DNA from: Paulinella micropora
Lineage: Eukaryota; Cercozoa; Imbricatea; Euglyphida
NCBI GenBank assembly: GCA_009731375.1
Contig: BJOX01000076.1
Location: 354,519 to 383,156, forward strand
Length of the DNA: 28,638 nucleotides
Direction: 5' to 3'
In this document: positions 11,573 through 21,801 of the stretch, piece after piece
Layout of the letters: each line of letters opens with the position of its first letter
Numbering within the stretch: the stretch's first letter is position 1
Position numbers and translations under genes: made by a program
The notes under the pieces: generated by a model
Told to the model about the DNA's origin: nothing
What the model saw: only the letters and a program-made list of their open reading frames with translations
Databases searched by the model: none

Positions 11573-11803
11573 GTAGATGGATAGATGGATGGATGGATGG
11601 ATGGATGGATAGGTAGGATAGGTAGGTAGGCAGGCAGGCAGACAGGCAGGCAGGCAGGCAGTCAGGCAGGCAGGTAGGAAGGTAGGTAGGTAGGTAGGTA
11701 GGTAGGTAGGTAGGTAGGTAGGTAGGTAGGTAGGTAGGTAAGTAGGTAGGTAGGTAGGTAGGTAGGTAGGTAGGTAGGTAGACAGATAGACAGACAGACA
11801 GAC

Positions 11804-11882
<79 letters not shown>

Positions 11883-11915
11883 CAGATAGACAGACAGACA
11901 GACAGACAGATAGAC

Positions 11916-11974
<59 letters not shown>

Positions 11975-11979
11975 TAGAC

Positions 11980-12027
<48 letters not shown>

Positions 12028-12100
12028 CTATCATAGATAGATCGATAGATAGATCGATAGATAGATCGATAGATAGAAAGAAAGATAGAAAGAAAGATAT

Positions 12101-12138
<38 letters not shown>
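11385..12138. repeat. GGAT/GATA/GGTA/CAGG/GACA compound microsatellite
   Basis: A mosaic of tetranucleotide variants between exon l and the family A tail, including a GGTA run at 11680-11780 and a short ATCGATAGATAG segment near 12040-12070. No gene is seen. Confidence 0.93.
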
Positions 12139-12532
12139 GATGAGATGTCGCAAAGGAATGTAGTCCTTGCAAAGGAACGCAGTTTCACATCAAACAATAA
12201 TTTGTGTACTGTGCATGTGTCCGGGATGGGAATCACGGGTAGACTGTGTTCTGGAAAAAGAAGAGGAGGAAGGACGTTGAAGAAAAAGGCAATCTAGGAA
12301 TGGAGAGTGGGAGGATAAGGAAGAAGAGAAAGAAAAGGAAGCCGTTAGTCCAAGTGTTTTGAGCACCGTAAGCTTGCGCAAGCTACAATGATGACATTGT
12401 ATGAGGCCTAAACCCCCGCAGGGACCTAGCCCGGGCTATGCAACACTGGACGGCTATGATGGAATGCAGTCACCAATACGGACTAGAGGAAGATTAGTCG
12501 ATAGATAGACTGNNNNNNNNNNGGCGCGGAAA
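12139..12532 (-). mobile_element. 5'-truncated family A retrotransposon tail
   Basis: 12139-12508 is nearly identical to 15272-15630 (the 3' region and last codons of the element), with small indels. After a GATAGATAGACTG insertion and a 10-N gap (12513-12522), the bases GGCGCGGAAAA at 12523 match 15733 onward, so the copy probably extends slightly further before GATA repeat starts. It lies between NOG1 exons k and l, same strand as the gene. Confidence 0.9.
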
Positions 12533-12570
12533 AGATAGATAGACAGATAGATAGATAGATAAATAGACAA

Positions 12571-12622
<52 letters not shown>

Positions 12623-12626
12623 ATAC

Positions 12627-12666
12627 CTGGACTTGCTGCGATAGCCCTTCCTAGGCGGCTCCGTCT
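12627..12666 (-). CDS. NOG1: NOG1 exon k (40 nt)
   Basis: Two bases complete Glu, then TEPPRKGYRSKS plus AG of Arg. The acceptor is TTTGGCAG and the donor is AG|GTATTT. It enters in phase 1 and leaves in phase 2. No family motif is visible; the call relies on its splice sites and on exact phase agreement with exons j and l. Confidence 0.72.
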
Positions 12667-12689
12667 CTGCCAAACGTTACATACATAAA

Positions 12690-13202
12690 TACGTACACAT
12701 ACGTGTTACATACGTGCTTTTAGTCTCTTTCACACACACACACACACACAGCACAATGGTGTCAGTCACACAACAGCACCAGCGTGTCACACAGATAAGC
12801 TCAATGCTCTCTCTCACACCCACACACAGCACAATGGTCTCAGTCACAGATAAGCTCAATGCTCTCAGTCACATGTAGATAGCACAACGGGGTCTCTCAA
12901 TCACACGCACATAACAAGCACAATGGCCTCATGTCACACAGGTAGCCCACACACACACACAGCACAATGGTTTCAGTCACACACAGCACAATGGTCTCAG
13001 TCACACAATGGTCTCAGTCACACACAGCACCAGCGTGTCACACAGATAGATAGCTCAATGCTCTCAGTCACACGCAGATAGCACAATAGGGTCTCAGTCA
13101 CACGCACATAACAAGCACAATGGCCTCTCATGTCACACAGGTTAGCCAACATTGTGTCGCTTGTCACACGCAGACAGCGCAATCTTTCTCAGATAGATAG
13201 AC

Positions 13203-13236
<34 letters not shown>

Positions 13237-13374
13237 GTAGAAAGATAGATAGATAGAAAGATAGATAGATAGATAGTCACACACAGACAGCACAATAGCA
13301 CCATGGTTTCGGTCAAGGACAGAAAGCACAATGGTCTCAGTCACACACAGGCTATCTATCTAGCTAATTTTATG

Positions 13375-13438
<64 letters not shown>

Positions 13439-13455
13439 CATCTATCTATCCATCC

Positions 13456-13520
<65 letters not shown>

Positions 13521-14206
13521 CCTACCTATGCACAATGGTCTCAGTCGCACGCAGTTAGCACAATCTTCTCAGTCAGTCCCACACACAGATAGCACAATGG
13601 TCTCAGCCACACGCGGATTGCACAATTATCTCAGTCACATACAGATAGCACAATTGTCTCAGGCACACACACACACACACAGGCCGCACAATGGGGTCTC
13701 AGTCACACGCAGTTAGCAATAATCTTCTCAACCAGTCCCACACACAGATAGCACACAATGGTCTCAGTCACACGCAGATAGCACAAACTTTTCCCAGTCA
13801 GTCACACACACAGATAGCACAATGGTCTCAGCCACACACGGATTGCACAATGGTCTCAGTCACACATTAGGTAGCATAATTGCCTACACTCGCACTCAGG
13901 TAGCTCAATCTTTCTCAGTCACACGCACTTAGCAGCACAATCTTTCTCAGTCAGTCCCACACACAAGAGATAGCACAATGGTCTTAGCCAGTCACGCACA
14001 GATAGCACAATGGTCTCAGTCACGCACACACACACACACACACACACAAGATAGAACAATGGTCTATGGTCACACGCAGGTAGCATAATCTTCTCAGTCA
14101 GCCCCCAACACACACACACACACAGAGCTAGCACAATGGTCTCCCTGTAACACAGCTAGCACAATGGTCTCACTACTGTACACACAGAGCTAGCACAATG
14201 GTCTCC
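12690..14206. repeat. Minisatellite (CACAATGGTCTCAGTCACAC) with TATC/GATA inserts
   Basis: An imperfect 25-40-bp unit built on GATAGCACAATGGTCTCAGT-CACACACA recurs several dozen times. It is interrupted by a GATA tract (13190-13275) and a TATC tract (13369-13529). The same unit appears at 20120-20600 and, inverted, at 21130-21620. No exon is recognised inside. Confidence 0.9.
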
Positions 14207-14263
14207 CTGATACTGACCCCCGGGGCAGCAGTGCGAACGTGCTGCGACTGCGACTGCGGCTTT
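14207..14263 (-). pseudogene. Donor-edge copy of NOG1 exon j
   Basis: On the - strand AAAGCCGCAGTCGCAGTCGC...CTGCTGCCCCGGGGGTCAGT parallels 14971-15013 with a few substitutions ([13 protein letters not shown] instead of [13 protein letters not shown]). It lacks the GTTCG acceptor side and lies downstream of exon j. Confidence 0.8.
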
Positions 14264-14267
14264 CCAT

Positions 14268-14340
<73 letters not shown>

Positions 14341-14349
14341 GATCGATCG

Positions 14350-14416
<67 letters not shown>

Positions 14417-14459
14417 CATCTATCTACCTACCTACCTATCTATCCATCTATCTACCTAC

Positions 14460-14498
<39 letters not shown>

Positions 14499-14547
14499 CC
14501 TACCTACCTACCTATCTATCCATCTATCTACCTACCTACCTATCTAC

Positions 14548-14626
<79 letters not shown>

Positions 14627-14751
14627 CCTACCTACCTACCTATCTACCTATCTATCTATCTATCTACCTATCTACCTATCTATCTTTCTATCTATCTATC
14701 TACATATCTATCTTTCTATCTATCTATCTATCTATCTATCTACCTATCTAC

Positions 14752-14806
<55 letters not shown>

Positions 14807-14831
14807 CCTATCTACCTATCTACCTATCTAC

Positions 14832-14886
<55 letters not shown>

Positions 14887-14930
14887 CCTACCTACCTATC
14901 TACCTACCTACCTACCTACCTACCTACATG
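14264..14930. repeat. TATC/TACC tract on the + strand
   Basis: Long TATC with TACC and CCATC variants, in the opposite strand orientation to most NOG1 intron repeat. It is followed at 15040-15271 by a GGTA/GATA tract. The two therefore form an imperfect large inverted repeat around exon j. Confidence 0.9.
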
Positions 14931-14970
14931 TCTTGTGTATGCAGGTTCGAATAGTCTCACTGATACTGAC

Positions 14971-15021
14971 CCCCGGGCAGTAGTGGAAACGTGCTGCGAC
15001 TACGACTGCGGCTTTTCGAAC
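14971..15021 (-). CDS. NOG1: NOG1 exon j (SR-rich)
   Basis: Two bases complete Gly, then [16 protein letters not shown] plus G. The acceptor is GTACATAG and the donor is GGGG|GTCAGT. It is phase 1 on both sides. A donor-edge copy lies at 14207-14263 and an acceptor-edge copy at 15069-15098. The low-complexity RS content lowers certainty about which copy is used. Confidence 0.75.
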
Positions 15022-15039
15022 CTATGTACAAAATGCATG

Positions 15040-15177
15040 TAGGTGGGTAGGTAGGTAGGTAGGCAGGCAGGCTTTTCGAACCTGTACACAATACATGTAG
15101 GTAGGTAGGTAGGTAGGTAGGTAGGTAGGTAGGTAGGCAGGTAGATAGATAGGTAGATAGGTAGGTAGATAGGTAGG

Positions 15178-15258
<81 letters not shown>

Positions 15259-15271
15259 GGATAGATAGATA
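15040..15271. repeat. GGTA/GATA tract at the 3' end of the retrotransposon
   Basis: GGTA runs grading into GATA, ending at the family A 3' terminus (15272). On the element's strand this is TATC, immediately after CTCATC. Confidence 0.93.
15069..15098 (-). pseudogene. Acceptor-edge fragment of NOG1 exon j
   Basis: On the - strand TGTATTGTGTACAG|GTTCGAAAAGCC repeats the exon j start and then becomes TGCC repeat. A similar piece in inverted orientation (TGTATGCAG|GTTCGAATAG) is at 14936-14952 on the + strand. Confidence 0.78.
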
Positions 15272-15595
15272 GATGAGATGTCGCAAAGGAATGTAGTCCT
15301 TGCAAAGGAACGCAGTTTCACATCAAACATTAATTTGTGTACTGTGCATGTGTCCGGGATGGGAATCACGGGTAGACTGTGTTCTGGAAAAAGAAGAGGA
15401 GGACGTTGAAGAAAAAGGCAATCTAGGAATGGAGAGTGGGGAGGATAAGGAAGAAGGGAAAGAAAAGGAAGCCGTTAGTCCAAGTGTTTTGAGCACCGTA
15501 AGCTTGCGCAAGCTACAATGATGACATTGTATGAGGCCTAAACCCCCGCAGGGACCTAGCCCGGGCTATGCAACACTGGACGGCTATGATGGATA

Positions 15596-16631
15596 TTAGT
15601 CACCGATACGGACTAGAGGAAGATTAGTCCAATTTTTGACTGCACAGGAGCGATAAATCGCAAAAGAACAACGAGCTACGCAGGACGATAGCTTGAAGCA
15701 AAAGGATTTGGATTGGGGATGGGAAAAACCCAAGGCGCGGAAATATCGATGAACAGAGAACGATACCATGCCGCGAGCCCCGCATTCGATTGGTCGAAGG
15801 TGGCAGGTCCATCCGTTGTCCTCGATTTGAGATTTGAGCTCATTGTATCGGCTGGTCTTGTAGGCTCGTGCGTCAAGGATGTTTTCCTCGACCGGGCACG
15901 TGAGTTCAATCAGTATACACTTCTTGGTAGACAATGACCAGACAACAATATCGGGGCGGAGGTCAGTGACACAGATGTGGACAGGAAAGGCTTGCTCAGA
16001 ACCGGTGTATTGGGTTTGGAGCTGCCAATCGTTTGCGGTGTCGAGCAGAGATGGACGATGAAATGACTGCCCCTTAGGCTTCTGCTCGCCCTCTTTCACA
16101 AACATAGACTTTGATTCATTTTGGTCTATAGGAGCGTTTGTTATGGCTCTCGATGTCTTTTTGAAGGGGAGCTTCAATAGTGCAGAGCACAGAGTCGTGA
16201 CGCCAGGTATAACGGCCTTGTTTGAGGGCAACATGGCAACCGGAGAGGATGTGACATAAATGTGCTTGACCAGAACAGAGAGCACACTTGTTGTTGGGAA
16301 TGATTCCCCACAGACGTCTAAGGTCGGGGGTAATAACCGAGTTTGTGCTTGCGTTGATGACCCAAGAGATTAAACGGGGATTACGGGTTCCGATGAGGCG
16401 AGTCCAGGAGAGGTCAAAGGGGCATGCGTCTTCAAAACGAAGAAAGCACCCTTGCATGGCTTTGTCCATATCATGCACTGTGGTTGTCTCAAGTATTGTC
16501 TCAGCAGCTAATTCTAAAATCCTGTCTTTGCGGTCTGTGATGGAATGTTCTTTTGGGTAGCGACCATGGCCAAGTCCGAGATGATCGGATTGGCCTCGAT
16601 TGTTTGAATTCAAAATCAACTTGTGCCTCAA
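15596..16631 (-). pseudogene. CCHC knuckle and restriction-like endonuclease of the retrotransposon
   Basis: Frame 16631-16116 carries CALC-x7-H-x4-C (C-x2-C-x7-H-x4-C) and GRYTWRHDSVL, both usual between RT and endonuclease in this class. Frame 16285-15596 carries ANDWQ, then LRPDIVVWS and CILIELTCPVEEN, giving the R-PD-x-(ELT) endonuclease core, then YNELK and RPIECGARGMVSF. The two frames must switch near 16150-16200. The stop is at 15596-15598. Such endonucleases nick the target DNA; here the flanks suggest TATC repeat as the target. Confidence 0.88.
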
Positions 16632-18177
16632 GCTTTTCGAGCACAGGCTCTGGTTTCCAGATAGTTCGAAACGTTTCGTGTTTCGTCAGGTTCATCGCAT
16701 AGATGGACGAGAGGTGTTTATCTGGGCAGTACTTCAGCATTTGAGCACGGTTGATTTGAAGTCGCTGGTAAAAAGAGACGATGGACTGGAGCTGTAGACC
16801 GAATTTCGAGCGTGGGCGGTAAAGGCAAGAGACCAGAGCTCTTTTGTAGATATTGGCCCATTTTTTGAGGAAGCGGGTCGCAATTTTTTCAAGGGTTTTG
16901 GCGAAAGATAAGCAGAGGTCATAAATGAGAAATGGCCAGGCAAGTGACTGGACAGCATAATGTTGGTAGAGCCAAAGTTTCATAAAACCATTGATCGAGC
17001 AGCTATCGATGGCTTGCATAGATAGAATGAACTTCTTTTGGATTTCTGCTCGTTGTTCGTTTTCGCTGAGGTCATGGTAGACAATCCATCCGAGGTCTTT
17101 GAAAGGCTTGTCAGCGATGAAGTCAATTGGTTTGCCAGTAATAGTAAGGGCGGGGTCGAAAGGTGGGAACGATATCGGCATTAATCGTTTGAGACCCTTG
17201 CGGTCATCGGCTTTAGTCCAATATTTGAAAGCAAGGCTTTTGCATTTGGGCGGTTTCGCGGCCATTGTTCTGGTCCATGTCAGAAATTTGTCTATCATGT
17301 TGATGGACGATTGACAGTGTTTCGTGGATCGGCTGTGTAGTTTGAGGTCGTCAGCATAGGCAGCTTCGTGCACGATTATTTCATCCGTTGAGTTTTTGTG
17401 TTTGAAGTGGTATCCGTTGTTTTTGGTCAAGGATGATAGGAGGTCAAGTAGTAAATTGAAAACTATATTGAAAAGGAGAGGAGAGATGCAGCATCCTTGA
17501 AAGACGCCCACAGCAAAAACAAAGGGTTCTGACGACCATTCTTTCCCTTCGATTGTGGCTACCAAGAGTTCGTAATATAAGAAGATTATGCGTGCAAACA
17601 TAGGGGGCACGTGGTACCACCAGAGAGCAAACTGGATCAAGTTGTGATTTACGCTTCCAAAAGCGTTTTTTAGGTCAATCCATGCTATGACCAGTTGGCG
17701 ATAGTGATCTTTTGCATTTCTGATGGTAGCCTTTGTTGCAGCAATGTGTTCGGGGCATCCTGCAACGTTACTGAGGAAACCTTTTTGTTTCGCTCTGTCA
17801 AAGTATTTGTTATCCAGTAAAAAACTCTCCAGTCGTTTTGACCACAGAGAGAAAAATACCTTACCCGAGCAGTTTGTCAGAGCAATTGGACGATAGTTCG
17901 AGGCCTGAAGTGGATCGCCGTCTTTATGAAGGAGGGAGATAGCAGCGTGGGCCCAGCTGTTAGCAACATCAGTTGTCCAACACTTGACAATGAGTTTGTG
18001 TAAGAAAAATAAAGCGGTGGGAAGTCTCTTGTAGACAAGGTAGCTAATACCATCTCTGCCAGGGGCTGCACCATTACGCTTGGCAAACACAGATCTTTTG
18101 GTTTCCACGAAGGACGGTGGTTTGAGGTCAAAGGGGACAGTTGGTAGAGGTGGGCGAATCATCTCAGGTAAAAGCAC
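16501..18177 (-). pseudogene. Reverse transcriptase domain of the retrotransposon
   Basis: 558 codons. Visible RT motifs with approximate residue positions: GAAPGRDGI (36-44), SNYRPIAL (93-100), motif A VIAWIDLKNAFGSVNH (163-178), motif B GVFQGCCISPLLFN (224-237), motif C AYADDLKL with the catalytic Asp pair (273-280), followed by a thumb/basic region. The enzyme would copy element RNA by target-primed reverse transcription. The frame is lost after EAQVDFEF (near 16600), where the protein continues in the frame of 16631-16116. Confidence 0.93.
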
Positions 18178-18193
18178 GTAGGTTTGTTCACGA

Positions 18194-19150
18194 TTAGCGT
18201 CTTTGTATTAGGTTGGGAAAGTAGGAATCGCAGTCTTCTTTGGATAGGGAGCAAGTGGTTTGGGTTGAGGGGGGATGAAACAGATTTTTGGCAAACGTAT
18301 GAGGGTCAGATCGGAAGCGTGTATTAGCTTGTCGTTGAGCAGAGGTTAAAGTTGCTTCCTTGAGACGACGGCGGAGGCGGTTACCGGTTTTCAATAATAC
18401 TCGCCAAGTTTTTTGCAGGCTTTTTGCAACAGCAGCTGGAATCAAACCTGCCCTTTTGAGTTCTCGCAGATGTCTCTTTTGGGCCAGTTTTTGTTGTCGG
18501 TTTTGCGTGAGTTCTGTTTGGAGCCGGGTTACGTGGCGGTTTTTGCGCTCATGAGTTTGTTCTTGTGTTTTTGTTTGAGGTACCCGTTGTGATATGAAGT
18601 CGTAGAGATATCTTTCAAATTTCGCTACTGCTTCGTCACACGACAAGCGTTTGAAGAGAGAGGAGGGGAGGATGAGAGGGAGTGCGGATTGGAGTTCTTC
18701 TTCAATGCCTTTCCATTCGCTTGGTGTTGATGGCAATACCAGGCGTTTTCTTCTTTCGGTTGGTTCTTTCGGGGCACTTCTTGTCCGATGGACGAAATGG
18801 GAGTATGTCTCGGCGTCAACACAGTGGGTGGAATCCAGGTTGATAATGCCGGGTTGCGACTTGTAGTCCGGATGGACGTGCGCTTTTGGACTCTTTTTTC
18901 GAGGAGGCCCGAAAGATCTTCGTAAGGGTGAACATGAGCAAAATCTTCTCAAAGGGGTTCAGGCGGTGCAGAGCACGCACTGGGAGGGTGACGGCGACCA
19001 CTCCGGAGGGAATAGCGGTGCGTCGGTAAGTTTTCGCATGTAGTTTTTGTAACTTACGGCTTAACGTAGGGGAAGCAAGCCTCTTTGTGTAAGCCAGGGT
19101 TGTCAGCCCAAGAAGAAAACGGAGAAAGGTTTGGTTGCCGCGCTTTATCG
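18194..19150 (-). pseudogene. Retrotransposon N-terminal coding remnant in two frames
   Basis: An open frame entering from about 19150 (IKRGNQTFLRFLLGLTTLAY...ALHRLNPFEKILLMFTL) is followed by one in another frame (18952-18194), rich in Arg/Lys and Gln. The second frame ends FRSDPHTFAKNLF...SLSKEDCDSYFPN, the usual lead-in to the RT of such elements. The frames must switch near 18900-18950 and again near 18210, where TACAAAGACGCTAATCGTG continues the protein in the RT frame. Confidence 0.82.
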
Positions 19151-19170
19151 CCGCGACGGGGTCACATATG

Positions 19171-19249
19171 GATGAGATGTCGCAAAGGAATGTAATCCTT
19201 GCAAAGGAACGCAGTTTCACATCAAACAGTCCGGGATGGGAAACACGGG
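19171..19249 (-). mobile_element. Family A tail fragment upstream of the full element
   Basis: It repeats the last ~105 bases of the family A 3' end (CGACATCTCATC end, GTTTGATGTGAAACTGCG) with an internal deletion of about 25 bp. On the - strand it directly precedes the 5' end of the 15272-19168 element, so the element body starts just after another element's tail. Its outer side is GATA repeat. Confidence 0.88.
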
Positions 19250-19300
<51 letters not shown>

Positions 19301-19340
19301 CTAGATGAGACATGTACATACATATATACATGCATACACA
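19250..19340. repeat. GATA tract and TACA-rich stretch
   Basis: GATA 19250-19300 abuts the family A tail fragment. It is followed by ACATACATATATACATGC before the exon i repeats. Confidence 0.88.
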
Positions 19341-19405
19341 TCTACATACCTTTCTTCTCACTTGTCATTCACATCTACATACCTTTCTTCTCACTTGTCA
19401 TTCAC
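19341..19405 (-). pseudogene. Two donor-edge repeats of NOG1 exon i (33-bp period)
   Basis: On the - strand GACAAGTGAGAAGAAAG|GTATGTAGATGTG occurs twice downstream of exon i, in a strict 33-bp tandem register with the exon end itself. Each unit carries a GTATGT donor. Confidence 0.85.
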
Positions 19406-19415
19406 ATCTACATAC

Positions 19416-19459
19416 CTTTTTTCTCACTTGTCGTAGCTTTTCCTGAACCCTCGATATCC
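19416..19459 (-). CDS. NOG1: NOG1 exon i (44 nt)
   Basis: One base completes Met, then DIEGSGKATTSEKK plus G. The acceptor is ACGTACGTAG and the donor is AAG|GTATGTAG. It leaves in phase 1. Two donor-edge repeats of its end follow at a 33-bp period. This part of NOG1 is poorly conserved, so the call rests on splice sites and phase. Confidence 0.78.
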
Positions 19460-19469
19460 CTACGTACGT

Positions 19470-19504
19470 ATGTGTATATGAATACATATCTACATATGTA
19501 TATG

Positions 19505-19545
<41 letters not shown>

Positions 19546-20034
19546 ATGTACATATGTATTATGTATATATGTATATATGTATTTATGCATATATATGTAT
19601 ATATGTAGGTAATGTGGATGCTGTTATTATTGTTGTTTTTGTTGTTTGGCTGTTGTTGTTGTTGTTGTTGTCGTCGTCGTCGTCGTTGTTGTTGTTGTTG
19701 TCGTTGCTGTTGTTGTCGTCGTCGTCGTTGTTGTTGTTGTTGTTGTCGTTGTTGCTGTTGTTGTTGTCGTCGTCGTCGTCGTCGTTGTTGTTGTTGTTGT
19801 TGTCGTCGTCGTCGTCGTCGTCGTTGTTGTTGTTGTTGTTGTTGTTGTTGTCGTCGTTGTCGTCGTTGTTGTTGTTGTTGTCGTCGTCGTTGTTGTTGTT
19901 GTCGTTGCTGTTGTCGTCGTCGTCGTCGTTGTTGTTGTTGTTGTCGTTGCTGTTGTCGTCGTCGTTGTCGTTGTTGTTGTTGTTGTCGTTGCTGTTGTTG
20001 TCGTCGTCGTCGTCGTTGTTGTCGTTGCTGTTAC
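19470..20034. repeat. TA/TG dinucleotide and GTT/GTC triplet tract
   Basis: TA and TG repeat (19480-19610), then a roughly 390-bp GTT/GTC triplet array ending beside exon h. Open frames here translate to poly-Val, Cys/Arg or Asn/Asp and are not genes. Confidence 0.93.
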
Positions 20035-20089
20035 ATGCGTTGTCGTTTCCGAGTCCTGGAACGACTGCGAAGCTCAGGCACTTCATAAC
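20035..20089 (-). CDS. NOG1: NOG1 exon h (SR-rich)
   Basis: Two bases complete Gly, then YEVPELRSRSRTRKRQR plus AT of Met. The acceptor is TTGTGAAG, weaker than the others, and the donor is AT|GTAACA. The sequence EEKG-YEVPELRSRSR runs smoothly across the junction with exon g, which supports the acceptor choice. Confidence 0.84.
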
Positions 20090-20104
20090 CTTCACAACAG
20101 TTAT

Positions 20105-20700
20105 TACACACACACAGACACAGAAGGATAGCGCAATGTTTTCACTGCAGTCACACACAGCACAATGGTCTCAGCCAGTCACAGGCAGCACAATGGTCTC
20201 AGCCAGTCACAGACAGCACAATTGTCTCAGCCAGTCACAGACAGCACAATGGTCTCAGCCAGTCACAGACAGCACAATCGCCTAGAGGAGTTACACACAC
20301 ACACACACACACACAGCACAATAGTCTCACTCACACACAGATAGCACAATGTTTTCACTTCAGTCACACACAGATAGCACAATGATCTCAGCCAGTCACA
20401 GACAGCACAATGGTCTCAAGCCAGTCACAGAACAGCACAATCGCCTAGAGCAGTGACACACACACACAGCACAATAGTCTCACTCACACACAGATAGCAC
20501 AATGGTCTCAGCCAGTCACAGAACAGCACAATCGCCTAGAGCAGTGACACACACACACACACAGCACAATAGTCTCACTCACACAGACAGCACAATGGCG
20601 AAGACTACAAGACACCTTTTTTTTTCTTCCAGCGCATCACTCACACACAGATAGCACAAGCAGATAGCACAAGCACTCACACACACAGATAGTTTAGACA
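20105..20700. repeat. Minisatellite array (CACAATGGTCTCAGCCAGTCACAGA)
   Basis: Same family as at 12690-14206, same orientation, with units such as CAGCACAATGGTCTCAGCCA and CAGCACAATCGCCTAGAGCA. The exon g donor fragment (20611-20638) lies near its end. Confidence 0.9.
20611..20638 (-). pseudogene. Donor-edge fragment of NOG1 exon g
   Basis: GATGCGCTGGAAGAAAAAAA then AGGTGTC on the - strand repeats the last 20-odd bases of exon g with a longer A run. It lies downstream of exon g. Confidence 0.8.
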
Positions 20701-20701
20701 C

Positions 20702-20754
20702 CTTTTTCTTCCAGCGCATCTGCAAGCGAGCCAGCCCTGCGTCGCCTACTATGC
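20702..20754 (-). CDS. NOG1: NOG1 exon g
   Basis: One base completes Arg of VLPR, then HSRRRRAGSLADALEEK plus the first base of Gly. The acceptor is GTTCCAG after an AAC/GAC triplet tract on the other strand, and the donor is AAG|GTGTCT. It leaves in phase 1. Confidence 0.88.
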
Positions 20755-20761
20755 CTGGAAC

Positions 20762-20795
<34 letters not shown>

Positions 20796-20824
20796 ACAAC
20801 AACAACAACGACGACGACAACAAC

Positions 20825-20857
<33 letters not shown>

Positions 20858-20894
20858 GACAACAACAACAACAACAACACAACAACAACAACAA

Positions 20895-20925
<31 letters not shown>

Positions 20926-21130
20926 AACAACAACAACGACAACAACAACAACAACAACAACAACAAAAACAACGACGACGACAACGACAACGACAACGAC
21001 AACAACAACAATAACAACAGCAACAACAACCACCACCAATTATGTTCACACACGTAAATATATGTCTGTGAACGCGATTGAGATAGATCAATACATATAG
21101 ATCTTCGAAGCACAAGATTGCTGACTGTGT
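20755..21130. repeat. AAC/GAC triplet array and short unique island
   Basis: AAC/GAC triplets (20758-21033) start directly at the exon g acceptor. They are the reverse complement of the GTT/GTC array at 19640-20030. A unique stretch, 21040-21125, has no recognised function. Confidence 0.92.
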
Positions 21131-21665
21131 ATGACTTACATCAGGCCATTGTGCTATCTGTGTGTGACTGACTGAGACCATTGTGCTATCTGTGTGTGAC
21201 ATTGATATTGAGATGGCGAAAAATAAAGACACATCTTGGCAGCACAGGCTTGTTGTTGGTGTTGTTCTTCAATGAAGTTTTTCACCTTTGTGCTATCTGT
21301 GTGTGTGTGACTGACTGAGACCATTGTGCTGTGTATATGACTTTACTCAGGCCATTGTGCTATCTGCGTGTGTGACTGACTGAGACCATTGTGATGACTG
21401 TGTATATGACTTACTCAGGCCATTGTGCTATCTGCGTGCGTGGCTCACTGAGACCATTGTGCTGACTGTGTATCGACTTTACTCAGGCCATTGTGCTATC
21501 TGTGTGTGTGTGTGTGACTGACTGAGACCATTGTGCTGACTGTGTATATGACTTTACTCACGCCATTGTGCTATCTGCGTGTGACTGGTCGAGGCCCTTG
21601 TGCTATCTGCTATCTGTTGTGTGATATTGAGATGGGGGTAGATAGGTAGGTAGGTAGATAGATAT

Positions 21666-21722
<57 letters not shown>

Positions 21723-21737
21723 CAGATAGACAAATAA

Positions 21738-21801
<64 letters not shown>

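Larger units (their letters stand above)
15272..19168 (-). mobile_element. Non-LTR retrotransposon with restriction-like endonuclease (family A), in a NOG1 intron
   Basis: A 3.9-kb element reading on the - strand, sense to NOG1, between exons i and j. It contains, in order, a 5' coding remnant, a basic region, a reverse transcriptase, a CCHC knuckle and a PD-(D/E)XK-type endonuclease, followed by a roughly 320-nt 3' region (15272-15595) ending CGACATCTCATC and then TATC repeat. This order (RT then C-terminal endonuclease, with no N-terminal AP endonuclease seen) is that of R2/R4/NeSL/HERO-like elements. At least four frameshifts break the coding sequence, so this copy is dead unless they are sequencing errors. 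The 5' end is likely truncated. Confidence 0.92.

Noticed and set aside
12690-14206. Possible tRNA or other small RNA genes in the minisatellite and unique islands
   Set aside because: I saw no A-box/B-box pair or cloverleaf; the sequence is a repetitive CA-rich unit.
12190-15511. Similar 62-63-codon open frames (MRKLTVLKTLGL...) in both family A tails
   Set aside because: They lie in the 3' region after the endonuclease stop. Their middle parts are in different frames relative to each other because of indels, so the protein is not conserved even though the DNA is.
15713-15937. + strand frames across the retrotransposon (also 16288-16560, 18651-18866)
   Set aside because: Antisense shadows of the RT/endonuclease coding strand without recognisable domains.
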